NCBI RefSeq assembly: GCF_030272615.1
Contig: NC_081410.1
Location: forward strand, 141,888,849 to 141,952,848
Origin: Cryptomeria japonica
Lineage: Eukaryota; Streptophyta; Pinopsida; Cupressales; Cupressaceae
DNA: 64,000 bases
Direction: 5' to 3'
Positions within the stretch are counted from its first letter, which is position 1. The number at the start of each line of letters is the position of its first letter. The notes beneath the pieces were generated by a model. It was not told the origin of the DNA and did not search any database. It worked only from the letters and a program-made list of their open reading frames with translations. Of this stretch, positions 1-13,900 are shown piece by piece. Position numbers and translations under genes: made by a program.

Positions 1-1648
1 TCTCAACAGCTTCTCATTCAGTTTAAAATAAGTGTACAGTTTAAGCTCTATGGCCTTTTTGTTTAATTTGAACCTCTTCACCTTCACTACCCTCATCATT
101 GCTCATTATTTTTGTTGCAAATTCAAAACACAGCTGCAAGTGCAAACATAAAACAAAATCCTACCAAAGTGTATGGAACTTTGAAAATTAAAAAAAAAAA
201 CAGAATTTGTGCAAACAAACAATGGATAATACTCAAATGATGCAGTTTTGATGCTCTCTTTTCTTCTTCTCATTTCCATTCTCTTCTCTTCTCACAGCCG
301 TCCTCTCTCTTTGTCTTCTTCTTCACAAAACGTAAAATGGCAAAATGAGTTTGATTTTTGTTTTTAGTTGTTAATATGGTTGTTTTAGGTAAAGTTGTCG
401 TAAAGGAGTGTGGGGATCCTTGTGGGCCTCCTCACCTCTTTTTCTTTCCATTTTTATGCATCTTTTTGGCCTCCGCCATCAAGTACAGCTAGCCTTCCCC
501 TGTCACTTCCTCATGTTTCTGGAAAAACAATGTCCCAAGGAGATTTTACAGTTGGGTGAGTGTTCAGCCCATCCCCACATCTCTGAAACATTTTTGGTAG
601 TGGATGGGGTCTGAAAACAAAGAAGACACGTCAACGGCTATATACATTAAAATCTTAGCATTACACTACAATTATGGAATTCTAGGTAAGGGAAAACTTC
701 CAAGGCAGACAAGGAACCACCAGATTACACATTTTAATTAGATGCATTCATCTACTCGAAGTTAGTCCTACTCCAGGTCAATGTGCATGGGGAGGACTGT
801 AAGAAGAAAAAGGTTATAGAGATTCGGAAGTGCTTTGCTCATATGAGAGACAAGGTAATGAATTTAAAAATGTCAAATGGGTGAAACCTTAGAAAAGATC
901 TCAGAAAATGTCTCTTACGTTGCTGTTGCTTTTATGTTCATTTCTTTCTGCAGTTCTCAAACATGCTTGGTTTCCTTCTACTAAGCTTCTGTGCATGGCA
1001 TTCACAATTCTAATGTTCAGAGGATATATGGAAATAAAATCATTTACCTATTTGCCTACAATTTCTTGTCAGATTGAGTCTTGCATGATTTGAAAATACT
1101 GGTTCTGTTGATGTCGAGAATTTGTCTGAGCCTATGTCCCAAAATTAAATTTGATGCTGCTGTCTTTTCACTGCTAATATTTCATTCTAATCAACTAAGC
1201 ATACTTCTCCTAAATTGTGCGTCTTTTTCAAAAATTTATTTTTCTTTTATGAGATTTTGTTATTTATTTATGTTATTCCTGAACATTATAAACGCTCTTT
1301 TCACTATTTCATAAGTTACCAGATTCATTCTAATCCCAATGGGAAAGACAAATCTGCCATTGAAACGAATCTAGTAAAATAGTTATACACAATCATTTCA
1401 CCCAAAAATTACCTTTTGCCTTAACGAATTTGTGGATCTAATACCAATTGATCCGTAATTTTCTCTAATTCCAAACAGAAATCATGAATCAAACAACTAA
1501 AACAACTATGCTACTTGGTGTTATCAAATGAAACAACAAATGGAGGAATTAAAGTGTCATTATAAACAGAATGAAAGATTAGAATAAGAAAAAGATGAAC
1601 ACATATACAGTAGTTACCTTGGGACACATCCATATGAACTAGAGTTAA
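1..1648. other. 3' flank of TSB, no gene recognised
   Basis: AT-rich, non-repetitive sequence downstream of the minus-strand TSB gene. Open frames here are short (up to about 77 codons), have no recognisable domain and show no LTR ends or primer binding sites. I see no tRNA, rRNA or second gene. Confidence 0.5.
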
Positions 1649-1654
1649 TTTATT
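1649..1654 (-). terminator. candidate TSB polyadenylation signal
   Basis: AATAAA on the minus strand, just over 100 bases past the TSB stop codon, at a normal distance for a 3' UTR. Plant poly(A) signals are loose and this region is AT-rich, so the match is suggestive only. Confidence 0.35.
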
Positions 1655-1760
1655 TTATGAGGAAGTGCAACAGAAAAACTAGCATCAATTTCTTGTCACA
1701 TTTTGACATCAAAGATAATTCCACATTGTCAAAATTAGATATCAAAATCTATTTGTAGTT

Positions 1761-1942
1761 TCAGATGGTCAGATGTTTGATTGCAGTTTGTACATCCTTG
1801 TCCCCACGACCACTGCAATTCAGCACCAATTTAGTTCCATCAGGCAGAGTGGGGCACAATTTTTCCAAATAAGCCAGTGCATGAGAAGTTTCTAGTGCAG
1901 GAATTATGCCCTCTAATGCCCCAAATATGAAAAGCGACAAAT
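1761..1942 (-). CDS. TSB: TSB exon 5 (last; 5' edge unusual)
   Basis: Encodes [19 protein letters not shown] through [16 protein letters not shown] and a TGA stop. The only in-frame acceptor I find is ATAG at 1943-1946, giving about nine residues (DLSLFIFGA) where the plant family has AFxRLSR. At the expected junction the sequence reads GTCG before GCTTTTC-like codons, without AG, and is two bases short. The exon identity is secure. The exact start is uncertain and the splice may be impaired. Confidence 0.75.
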
Positions 1943-4900
1943 CTATTGTGCTAGTTGGACCCAATGGTTAACAATGGACAATCACAGCTGACAAACAACA
2001 CATAACATCATTCAGGATTACAGACAAAGACCAGTGTACAAGTAGAGCATATACTTCATCTCACTAATCATGAAACATTAGAATTTACCACAGCTAACAG
2101 TTGCTTCACACAGTAACTAAATAAAAGTAGGTCTTCACCAAGAAGAAAACACTGCTAATAAACAATCTCTCGATCAATCACTCAATTCATCTTACTTACC
2201 ATCTAGTGCTTCTTGATCAGTAACACTGTAGTACTCAGCACGACCAATATCCTTAAGGAAACTGTGCTCAGGTCCAACACCAGGGTAGTCCAAGCTAAAA
2301 TGAGTTGCAACCAGATTAGACCACTTTTGATATAAAGAAAGCAATCTCAAATTATACCAATGCATTTTGCAAAATAACGTAAGTTGTGTTACTATGTAAG
2401 TTTTACCCAGCACTAATGGAATGAGGCTCAATAATTTGACCATCTTCATCTTGTAGGAGGTAGCTCATAGCTCCATGTAGAACACCCACCTCTCCTTTTG
2501 TTAAAGTGGCAGCATGTTTCCCACTGTCTAAGCCAAATCCTGCAGCTTCCACACCTATCAACCTCACACTTTCATCATCAACAAATTCATCAAACAGTCC
2601 CATTGCATTTGAACCACCTCCAACACAAGCAACCAATATATCAGGCTTTCCACCCCACTTTTCCATGGCTTGTCTTCGTGTTTCTTTGCCAATCACTGCA
2701 TGAAACTCTCTTACAATCATAGGGTATGGATGTGGACCAGCAACTGAACCCAGAATGTAGTGTGTACTTTCTACATTTGTGACCCAGTCTCGAATCGCCT
2801 CTGATGTGGCATCCTTCAATGTAGCGGTACCAGAATGAACTGGCCGCACCTGGAAGAAATAATGCTTCAAGCTAAAATACATGTGATACATGAAAATGCC
2901 TTCAAATTAATTGCATCTACCGAATGTAAAATCATAACTGAGATGTAATTATAAAAGAAAAATTTAATACTAACATTGGATTTTTCGAAATAATATAATT
3001 TTAATTCTTCCATAATAACTATGAATTCCTGGGATCTAATGCTAATTTTTTTGTCATTTCAATCTCAATAATTGAAGATTAGCTGGGACAAAAATCCCAA
3101 CATCTCTTTGCCAGTCTCTTCATTTTGTTTTATAGATAATTAGCATTCAATTTATTAAAGACCCATGAATGAATGTAACAAAGAAACATGACCCACCTCA
3201 GCACCAAGAAGACGCATTCGAAAGACATTCAAGGCTTGCCGTTCCATATCTTGAGCACCCATGTAGACTACACACTGCAAACCAAACCGTGCACATACAG
3301 TGGCTGTTGCAACACCATGCTGCCCTGCACCTGTCTCAGCTATTATCCTTTTCTTTCCTATGCGTTTGGCAAGAAGTGCTTGTGCAACAGCATTGTTGAT
3401 CTTGTGGGCACCAGTATGGTTGAGATCCTCCCTTTTTAGGTAGATGTCAGGTCCTCCATCTGAACGTCGGTAATGTTTGGTAAGCCTCTCTGCAAAGTAC
3501 AATGGTGATTCTCGGCCAACATAATCTTTCAAAATCCCATCCAACTCTTGCTGAAAATGCATCAATGAAATCATAAAGTTATAACATGTTCAGAATTAAA
3601 ACAATCAATAACTCTTTCTAGATAAAGATTCCATGGAGGCTGATTATCAGAAAACTTCCAAATCAATCCTAGATCAGAAGGGTCTGCACTGAATTTTTTT
3701 AGATCAAACCTTGACAAATCCTATAAATTCATCAGTCACATTCATTGAATAGTTTTTATAAACTTGAAACTGAAATATATAGTTTCCTGGATCAGCGAGT
3801 CAGAGAAGACTTTCCTGTATGTCACCAATACCATTACAGATAATTTTAATGTAGACCTTCTAAAAAAAATTTGTAATAATCAACCTGGAACTCCTATTTA
3901 CATTCACAAAATTGATGGCATTTTTCCAAAAATAAAAAAGAAATCCAACTAAACTATATTACAATCACCAAACATTCACAATTAGATCTAAAAGCAACTT
4001 CTCAAAGCAAGAAAGAGAAAGACCATCTGAAGATCAACAAATAGAGATATTGGTGGTGTCTAAAGACACCAAAGAGAACACCAAATTGAAGACCTCAGTT
4101 GCATGCATGAGTAAGAGTCAAAGATACCTTGCTTAAATAGGCATGAAAGGGAAAAACACCCACCTCTAGGGCCAATGCGTCCAGATGAATTTCAAATTTA
4201 AAAAATAGAACTTACCCAATGAGCCAGCTATGACCTGTTATTCAAATTGAGCCCAACAAGCGAAATTTTGTTTTATAGCATCACCCCTACATCCTGACTT
4301 GGAGAGCACACACAGCATTTGGAAGATGTCATCACCTAATATCCTCACTCGATGGCAGTTTCCTGAACTCCTGAGTATCATTCACAATTGAACAAGCCTG
4401 CACTTAATGAGAGGCTTGGTGAAGATGTATGCCATCTAATCCTCTGCCTAGCAATATTGGAGATCAAACATCCTCTCCTAGATGCATTGTCTAATCAAAT
4501 GTTGATGAATCTCAATATGTTGGTGCTAGCATGGGCCACTAGATTATGAGCTACCTGAATAATTAAGTTGGGATATAAAGATCCCATCCTCTTCTTGGGT
4601 CCCCTGCATCCCAAGGAAATAATGTAGTAAACCAAGATTTGTCATTTCAAACATTCCTCAAGCTCCTTCTTCATGTCACTAATCATTCTTGATGAATATC
4701 TTGTAAGAATTCAGAAATCAACATATAACACAATGATCAAGATGTGATCTTCCTTAGTTTTGATGAACACATTATGGTCAAATTGAAATTGACAAAATCC
4801 TTTGTTAAAGACTAACTTGTCAAGCTTCTCATACCAAGCTAGAGGAGCTTGCTTTAGTCCATGCAAGGATTTCTTGAGCCTACAAGAAAATAATACTTCT

Positions 4901-7900
4901 CCCTTCTTTACAAACCTAGAGGTTGTTCCCTGTATATCTCCTCAAGGAGATACCCATGAAGGAAAGCACAATTTATATCCATTTGATGTATTTCTCATCC
5001 ATACGAAGCTGCCAAGGAAAGTAACATCCTTCTAATAATATCAGAAATGGAAGGATCCCCTCATCTCCGAACCTTGGAGGCCTCTAAATACCCCATCATC
5101 ATACATTTTTTACTTTTTGGATCTAAAATCTTCCTTTCCTCATCTAGAATACGAGCCCAAGCAATGCATCTAAAATTCAGAAATGAGAGAGGATTTTATT
5201 CAATGGCATTTCTCATATGGCATAGGATCTCTCAAAGCTTATGAAGGCACACAATTCTACACATGGTTTGCACAGTGTACAGCTTCCCCCATAAATTTAT
5301 CCAGTAAGAACTTGGATATAAGCAAACCTATAGCCATTTTAGTCAATGTCATTCTTTCTTTCAGCTACCCCATTCTATTGAGGTGCAAGTGACAATTCTT
5401 TTGCCAACACTTCCATGCTAATAATAAAAGTCTTAAACTCAGTACTTATATATTCTTCCACTCTATCAAATCTGATTCTTCTAGTAAAGTGTCCTATTCT
5501 TTTTCGGTTATTGCTTTGAATCACTTGAACTTTTATAAAACTGGAAAAAAAATTCTTTCAAAAGATGGATCTGTTAGACACAATACACCACTGAGAGGGG
5601 GGTGAATCAGTGGTTCTCAAACTTTTCTCTCTAGCTGTCCTATGTGAGCATACCGGTTAATAGATCTAACTCTATGCAGACTTGCCGATTAATGGGGAGA
5701 CCTACACGAGAGCAATCACACAAGAGACATCACATAACACCAATATATACGAGGAAAACCCAATATGGGAAAAACCTCGGTGAGCAATGTTGCTCGAGTC
5801 TACTGCTCCAATCCAGCCTCACAATGAAAAACAATTACAATGTTTAGGGCACCAACCCCTGCACCGAGCTACAACTCAGTGTTCACAATGAATAACATCA
5901 ATTACAAAAGTAGTTGTCTTGTTACAAGTGAATCTTGCAACCATATCATATACCTTACTCTGCCGGTGAGATACCTTCTCTGCTACACCGACTCACTCCT
6001 CTGTTGCTCTAAACTGCAGCCTTGCTACCGGTAAACTCCACCGGTACACCTCACCTCTCCTTTTCTTCTTCTCTGTTGGATCTCCTCCTCACTGTTCTGC
6101 ACTTCACCAGTACTATACTCTGTCGGTTCTCTGTCTGCCATCTTTGCAACTCTCTTCACTTCTCTTCTGGTATAACCACTACCGGTTCTGCTCTGCTACC
6201 GGTTGAACACTTCAACCCGGTTCACCCTCACTGTCACCCTCTTCTTAGATGCTCGTTGAGCACTTGGCTGATTTGCTCTCACATGCAGAAGTAATACTTT
6301 TTGCAGCAGCACAATATGCTTCTCTTCAGCAGCAGCATCAACACTAAACAATGTCTTTTGCTTGCATATTTATAGCCTAGGTTTCCCGCCAAAAGACAAT
6401 TCAAATTCCAGGCAGTTAGGGTTTCCTCACTATCCTCGAGGCAAACCAAATCCAATCAGATCCTGTCCGATCTGATCTTCCAGACCGCCAACTGTACAAC
6501 TCCGCCATTAACGCGCCTTCTTGATCACGCCTTCCATCTCTAGCGATCTCCTTTTTACCCTATCGGCTGGTCTCTTGGTCAAACACCAAGATTGGTCCTG
6601 TTGTTTCCTTCATCCACCTCGATCTCCTCAATCACTCTTAGCTGGCCTGTAGTTGTCCTCCAGACCTCAAGCCACAAACCCCTGCAATAGCTCTGCAACA
6701 TGTCCCGTGACTTTTGGGATCTGTCATTAATGTCGACCAACTCAGTAGCTACCCTGTCGGTGTACATTCCTCCTATTACTGCTTGCAGGTTCACCACCTT
6801 GACTCCATGTGGCATCCATGTCGACCAACTGCCAGCTTGGATAATCATGTCAGTTCAGATAGGTTCCCCGACCAAACAATTTACCGGTTCCTCCTCTCTG
6901 TCGGTTTACTAACCTTACCGATTAAACCCTCAAGCTGGTATGTTATCCATTTACATTCTGCACCATGTCCATATTATCGGTGAACATCCATACCGGTAGA
7001 ACCCTCTTGATGACATCATGTCATCAACCTTCAACTAACTTCATCTTTAGTCAGCCCATTCTCTTCTGACTGTATCAGTTCAGCCTTGCCTTCTCCCTAA
7101 TCAGCTTTGACCATGTCTCAACCGGTTTGTCAAAATGACAAACTCATCACCCATCATCTGTACCAGCATCTCAACATGTCTTCTCAAACAGTCCAGTGCA
7201 TATCCCTGATTGCATGCACTCAAGGCATTTCTTTGATTCACCGGTGGATCCGGTGTGAGCCTTTAGACACCTACCTTTGCCTCATCTACCTTATCTCACA
7301 TGACTATGATGCACATTGTGCATAATAGGAGATAAGTTCCACTTACCGGTGAGAGTGAGTTCTTGTAATCTACATCCTGCAGTGCACTCATGTGACATCT
7401 CATGATGACTGCATCTTCATCCGGTGAGAGTCTTGTTGTTCTGCAACCTCACAGCACACTGATGACTTATTCATTCTTCTCTTCCGATGTTGATGTGATT
7501 CAAGTAACATTCTGCCTCTTCATCACAAACAGCATCCAAACACCTTGGCCGGCTAACAACCATTCACTTGGTTGGTCTGACTTCTCCATGTCAACTCACC
7601 AATTACCGGTTGACATCATTTCCTTACCAGTGATACACTGCACCGGTAACCTTCTCACCTCATTCACACAAGTTAGACACTAACTTGTGTTCCAGTAACC
7701 TTTCTCTTACCTTACCGGTGTTCAGCAACACAACGAGATATCAAGGATATCTCATCCTGCCCTGTACTCCTCCTTGACAATGTTGCACATACATCACTCA
7801 TACCGATAGACATCCCATATCGGTTGACATCAATGACAACACAATGCCAACAATCTCCCCCTTTGGCATTGATGTCAACTCGTGTAGTATCTGGCATCTC

Positions 7901-10900
7901 CCCCTTTCTCCAATCCATGGATTCTTAACACGTGTTGTCTACTACTAAATCCTTCTCCCCCTTTGACAACAATGACAAAGGGCACTATCAAGGTATCATT
8001 CCTCCTTGTATTTTCCAGGCACTGACAGAACCTTTCTCCCCTTTTTTTTCATTGAATGCATCTCCTCATTAGATACCAATTGTTACAAATTTGTACATTT
8101 TCTCAAGTCAGAGCTCTTTGAGATAGAGGATTTAACCATCAACTGACACTACTTGAGCAAGCAAAATTTATACCAGTTTGTTAAAATACTCAACTGCAGA
8201 AGGATGTGTCAATGAACACTGCTCTCTTACCGGTCAAACTGCATCACTTCCTGTTTGATCCCAAATTTCTTTAGGAATCAAATGTGATTGTACTACCAAT
8301 ACAACCAGCCGCATGACAAGTAGATACCCCTTACCATGAAATTCTCCTGGGTATTCCTACTGTAACTTTCATCATTTGAAGTTTGGGTTGTCAGTGTACT
8401 TACTCTTTCAAGTTCAAGCATGTCAGCCTGCAACATAACCACTTGAACTCCCCCTGAGTCATACATCTCAGGTTCTTATATCCGATTAGATACAATACCG
8501 GGAGTCCAATCTCCTCCATATACCGGTTAAGTTGTGCATAGGTGATCATCTGATGGTCTTTTAGCTCCAGTGTATCCACCACAGCTTATGACATGATCTT
8601 GGATCTACACAATGCCAGACAATGTCATTATCATGCCAAGAATCAAACTGGTTAGCCCAAAAACATGCAAGCCTGCATGACCAACAACCGGGCCAATCAT
8701 ATGTCATTCAAGTCTTTTCCGATACCACCTGAGACATAGACACCTCATTCCATGCTACCGGGGCTAATGCAATGAACTTCCAACTTCATTGTCTTACATA
8801 ACCTGCAAGTACTTGTTAGCACACATGTCAGTAACAATTTGCACATACCAGTTAACATTTGATACCAATTGTTAACCTCCACTTATTGACACATGCAACA
8901 GTGATCCATCACTGATCTGTAGGTGTGTAGTCAAGGCGGCTTCTACACACACTTATCTTCTCCTCTTCTCTCTTTACACCGGGAACAGCATGTTCTTCCA
9001 TGTTGCCATCTTTGCTGAGGGGGTGAATGATAAATTCAATGTGCCACTCCCCCTGAGATCCTGCATCTCCTTTAGGCCTTAGGAGATATCACCTATGCAT
9101 TAGATGCACAGTGTCAGTCCATGGTCATCTTCCTCCATACCTACTTGGTCTCACTTTTCTTCCCCTTTTCAGACTTGGGAGCAGGTCTTTCCTTCTTCTG
9201 CAGATGAGCCCTTCCATTTCCTGATTCTCCATCACAGCTAGAAGTAGTGCTATAGTAGCACACAACATCCATCCCAACTTCATGTTTGCGGATTCTCTTG
9301 ACATACCAGTTTGACCATCTTCTTCTGGTCATGTTGTTGTGTCTAGCAGCTGAAACCGGTGGACCTCTTGCTCCTGCAGGGAGATTTCTCCTTTGGTTCC
9401 ATGCAAGTCTCTGCCTTCCATATATTCTGTTTTTACCTTTCTGCAGAGCATAGCTATTGTACCGGCCTCCATGTGACTGCAAGTTCCTTTTCCTACACTC
9501 AAACTCTCTGTGACCCAATCCATTGCAGTTATGACAAATAATCTTTGCATAACCAAGAGAGGGGACATGCATGTATCTGCTCCTGGATACATGTTGCTTA
9601 TTTGCATGATGTCTATGAGATCCTAGATCATTCCTTCTAAATCTCTTTCTATATTATTCTGCCCTATGGCCATAGCCATTACATGCAAAGCAATAACCGG
9701 TAAATGATGGCATATGACTTACAAATTTATTTTGCCATGCATGAGGAGATCTTACCGATATAGCATCTCCATTTCTTCTTCTTTGAGAATGGATCCTTGG
9801 TTGTCCATTCTGTGCAGCTCTTCCATCTGATCTCTTCTTCTCCCACACTTGCTTCACCCTGTGGATGGTAGCATTTCTTTGTCCTCTGCCGGTAGAGGGT
9901 CTTCTTTGCTGCTTCCTCATCTTCCTACTTCCGGTGAAGCTGTCTTCTCCCATCTTCCCCTTACCTTTGGGATCTACATGATTCTTCCTTTTTGCAGCAC
10001 TGGTCTTCACTCTTGTCTGCAAGTCCTTACCAGTTGTGGTCAGGTCAACCTTCTTTCGAGGAGCATTTCTAACTGGGAAGGTCTGGCCTTTGTTTTCTCC
10101 ATTTGAGGAGATAAACAGAATGTCATTGTGGGGGACATTCTTGCTAGTGGAGCATTCACTGGCACCACTTCCTGGTCCTTCAGTATCCTTGGCATGCTTT
10201 TGCTTCTTCAGCATTTTGTCCAAGGCATCACTGCTGCCATCAACCCTGATTCTCACCTTGAGCTCATCTTTACATTTTTCAAGGTCATTTTGGAGGACAT
10301 TCATTTCTCCAAGCAGCTTCTGATGTTCTTTGTCTTTTATTTCTAGCTGAGAGGCTAGATCTTCACACCGACACTCCTTGGTGTTCTCTGCCTGAGACTT
10401 CAACTTTGAGAAACATTTCTCAGTTTCTTCAAGGCATTTTGATAGTCGATTCTGCTCTACTATAGCAGCATTCTTGAATAGCTTGTATTCCCTTCTAACT
10501 CTGTTGAGTTCTTCAAGTGCATTTACAAGCTCTCCTTCGAGATCAACTTTGGCTTCATCCTCTTCTTCCCCTTCCTCATCACTGCCAACACATCTTGTCA
10601 GTGGGAACTATTTGCCCTAGCACTTTCAGATGTGTGCTCCTCTTCTTCAGATTCTTGAGCCATGAAGAGGTGGGTTCCTTCTTCATCATTGTTGCTGCTG
10701 CTAGCAGATCTATCTTCATCATCCTTATAAATATGAGATGTATTTCTCATTTTTCCTTCACTTGTTGGTTCTGCAGTGGTGGGCTCATTTCCATAGAGCT
10801 TCTTCAATCTTTCCCATAAACTCTTTGTTGTTTTACATTTGTTCACCTGTGAGGAGACATCACTGGTGAGTCCACTGAAAATAGCCTTCATGGCTTCTTC

Positions 10901-13900
10901 ATTGCACTGGTTTCTTCTTTCTTCTACAAATCCAGTAGGAAGACTAATATTTCTAGGGAGACCATCAACTACTGACATCCATACATCAAACCCTAAAGAG
11001 GATAGAAAGACTTCCATTCTGCTACTCCAAATAGAAAAGTTTGAACCATCAAATATAGGAGCAAGGATTGACACTAGACAAACCATTGTGTCCTTAGGCC
11101 AAAATCTACCCAAGCTAGAGAACGCTCTTCTAACTGGGAACCTAGGTTCTGATACCAATTGTTAGACACAATGCACCACTGAGAGGGGGGTGAATCAGTG
11201 GTTCTCAAACTTTTCTCTCTAGCTGTCCTATGTGAGCATATCGATTCATAGATCTAACTCTATGAAGACTTACCGGTTAGTGGGGAGACCTACACAAGAG
11301 CAATCACACAAGGGACATCACATAACACCAATATATAAGAGGAAAACCCAAGATGGGAAAAACCTCAGTGAGCAATGTTGCTGGAGTCTACTGCTCCAAT
11401 CCAGCCTCACAATGAAAAACAATTACAATGTTTAGGGCACCAACCCTTGCACCGAGCTACAACTCAGTGTTCACAATGAATAACATCAATTACAGAAGTA
11501 GTTGTCTTGTTACAAGTGAATCTTGCAACCATATCATATACCTTACTCTGTCGATGAGATACCTTCTCTGCTACACTGACTCACTCCTCTGTTGCTCTCA
11601 ACTGCAGCCTCGCTGCCAGTAAACTCTACCGGTACACCTCACCTCTCCTTTTCTTCTTCTCTGTTGGATCTCCTCCTCACTCATCTGCACTTCACCGGTA
11701 CTCTACTATGTCGGTTCTTTGTCTGCCTTCTCTGCAACTCTCTTCACTTCTTCTCTGCCAGTATAACCACTACCGGTTCTGCTCTGCTATTGGTTAAACA
11801 CTTCAACCCGGTTCACCCTCACTGTCACTCTCTTCTCAGATGCTCGTTGAGCACTTGGCTGATTTGCTCTCACATGCAGAAGTAATACTCTTTGCAACAG
11901 CACAATATGCTTCTCTTCAGCAGCAGCATCAACACTAAACAATGTCTTTTGCTTGCAAATTTATAGCCTAGGTTTCCCGTCAAAAGACAATTCAAATTCC
12001 AGGCGGTTAGGGTTTCCTCACCATCCTTGAGGCAAACCAAATCCAATCAGATCCTGTCCGATCTGATCTTCCAGACTGCCAACTGTACAACTCCGCCATT
12101 AACGCGTCTTTTTTATCACGCCTTCCATCTCTAGCGATCTGCTTTTTACCCTATCGGCTGGTCTCTTGGTCAAACACCAATATTGGTCTTGTTGTTTTCT
12201 TCATCCGCCTCGATCTCCTCAATCACTCTTAGTTGGCCCGTAGTTGTCCTCCAGACCTCGAGCCACAAACCCCTGCAATAGCTCTGCAACATGTCCCGTG
12301 ACTTTTGGGATCTGTCATTAATGTCGACCAACTCAGCAACTACCCTATCGGTGTACATTCCTCCTATCGCTACATGCAGGTTCACCACCTTGACTCCATG
12401 TGGCATCCATGTCGACCAACTGCCAGCTTGGATCATCATGTCGATTCAAATAGGTTCCCTGACCAAACACTTTATCAGTTCCTCTTCTCTGTCGGTTTAC
12501 TAACCCTGCCAGTTAAACCCTCAAGCTGGTATGTTATCCATTTTGCACTCTGCACCATGTCCATATTACCGGTGAACATCCATACCGGTAGAACCCTCTT
12601 GATGACATCATGTCATCAACCTTCAACTAACTCCATCTTCAGTCAGCCCATTCTCTTTTGACTGTAGCAATTCAGCCTTGCCTTCTCCCTGATCAGCTCT
12701 GACCATGTCTCAACCGGTTTGTCAAAATGACAAACTCATCACCCATCATCTGTACCAACATCTCAACATGCCTTCTCAAACAATCCAGTGCATATCCCTG
12801 ATTGCATGCACTCAAGGCATTTCTTTGAATCACCGGTGGATCCGGTGTGAGCCTTCAGACACCTGCCTTTGCCTCATCTACCTTATCTCACATGACTATG
12901 ATGCACATTGTGCATAATAGGAGATAAGTTCCACTTACCAGTGAGAGTGAGTTCTTGTAATCTACATCCTACAGTGCACTCATGTGACATCTCATGATGA
13001 CTGCATCTTCATCTGGTGAGAGTCTTGTTGTTCTGCAAGCTCACAGCATACTGATGACTTATTCATTCTTCTCTTCCGGTGTTGATGTGATTCAAGTAAC
13101 ATTTTGCCTCTTCATCACAAACAGCATCCAAACACCTTGGCCGGCTAACAACCATTCACTTGGTTGGTCTGACTTCTCCATGTCAACTCACCATTTACCA
13201 GTTGACATCATTTCCTTACCAGTGATACAATACACCGGTAACCTTCTCACCTCATTTACACAAGTTAGACACTAACTTGTGTTCCGGTAACCTTTGTCTT
13301 ACCTTACCAGTGTTCAGCAACACACCGAGATATCAAGGATATCTCATCCTTCCCTGTACTCCTCCTTGACAGTGTTGCACATACATCACTCATACCGGTA
13401 AACATCCCATACCGGTTGACATCAATGACAACACAATGCCAACAGGATCCAACACATCCTAATATGATCATCAATATATGTAAGAATGTACCTAGCCATA
13501 GATAGTGAACGCTAATTCTTGAAGCATAGATCAAAATGAATGAGATCAAGTAGCTTGGGAGCTATCCAAGCCTTTCCTTTGGGAAATCTTTCTCTATGTT
13601 ATTTCCCCAACACACATCCTTCACATACTCCTTGAAATGCCTTTACTAATGGTAGCCTTTCTATCCTTTTTGTCCATCACATTAGATGCATACTGTAAAA
13701 CCTGAGATGTGCTAACCACTCACGCCAAAGTTTGCTATCTTAACTTGCTCTTGAAACTTGTGCAAAAGGTCCTTATCACCTCCAAAATCCGTTAACTTAT
13801 AAGACTTATCCTTCTTGTCCATGTATTTGCTTGCCATTATACAAAAGTTGTTAATATGTTTCACACCAAATTTATTTCACTAGAACTATGTGGGACTCTT

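Larger units (their letters stand above)
5572..13444 (-). mobile_element. gag-only LTR retrotransposon (TR-GAG type), intact ends
   Basis: 7,873 bp with two near-identical LTRs (5572-7852, 2,281 bp; 11160-13444, 2,285 bp), TG...CA ends, target duplication GGATC on both sides, an initiator-Met primer site and a polypurine tract. Orientation is minus. It encodes a broken Gag but I find no protease, integrase, RT or RNase H, so it must have moved with a helper Copia element. LTRs look highly similar by eye but differ by scattered substitutions. Confidence 0.9.

Noticed and set aside
2498-2722. Plus-strand ORFs opposite TSB exons
   Set aside because: They are antisense shadows of TSB exons 2 and 3.
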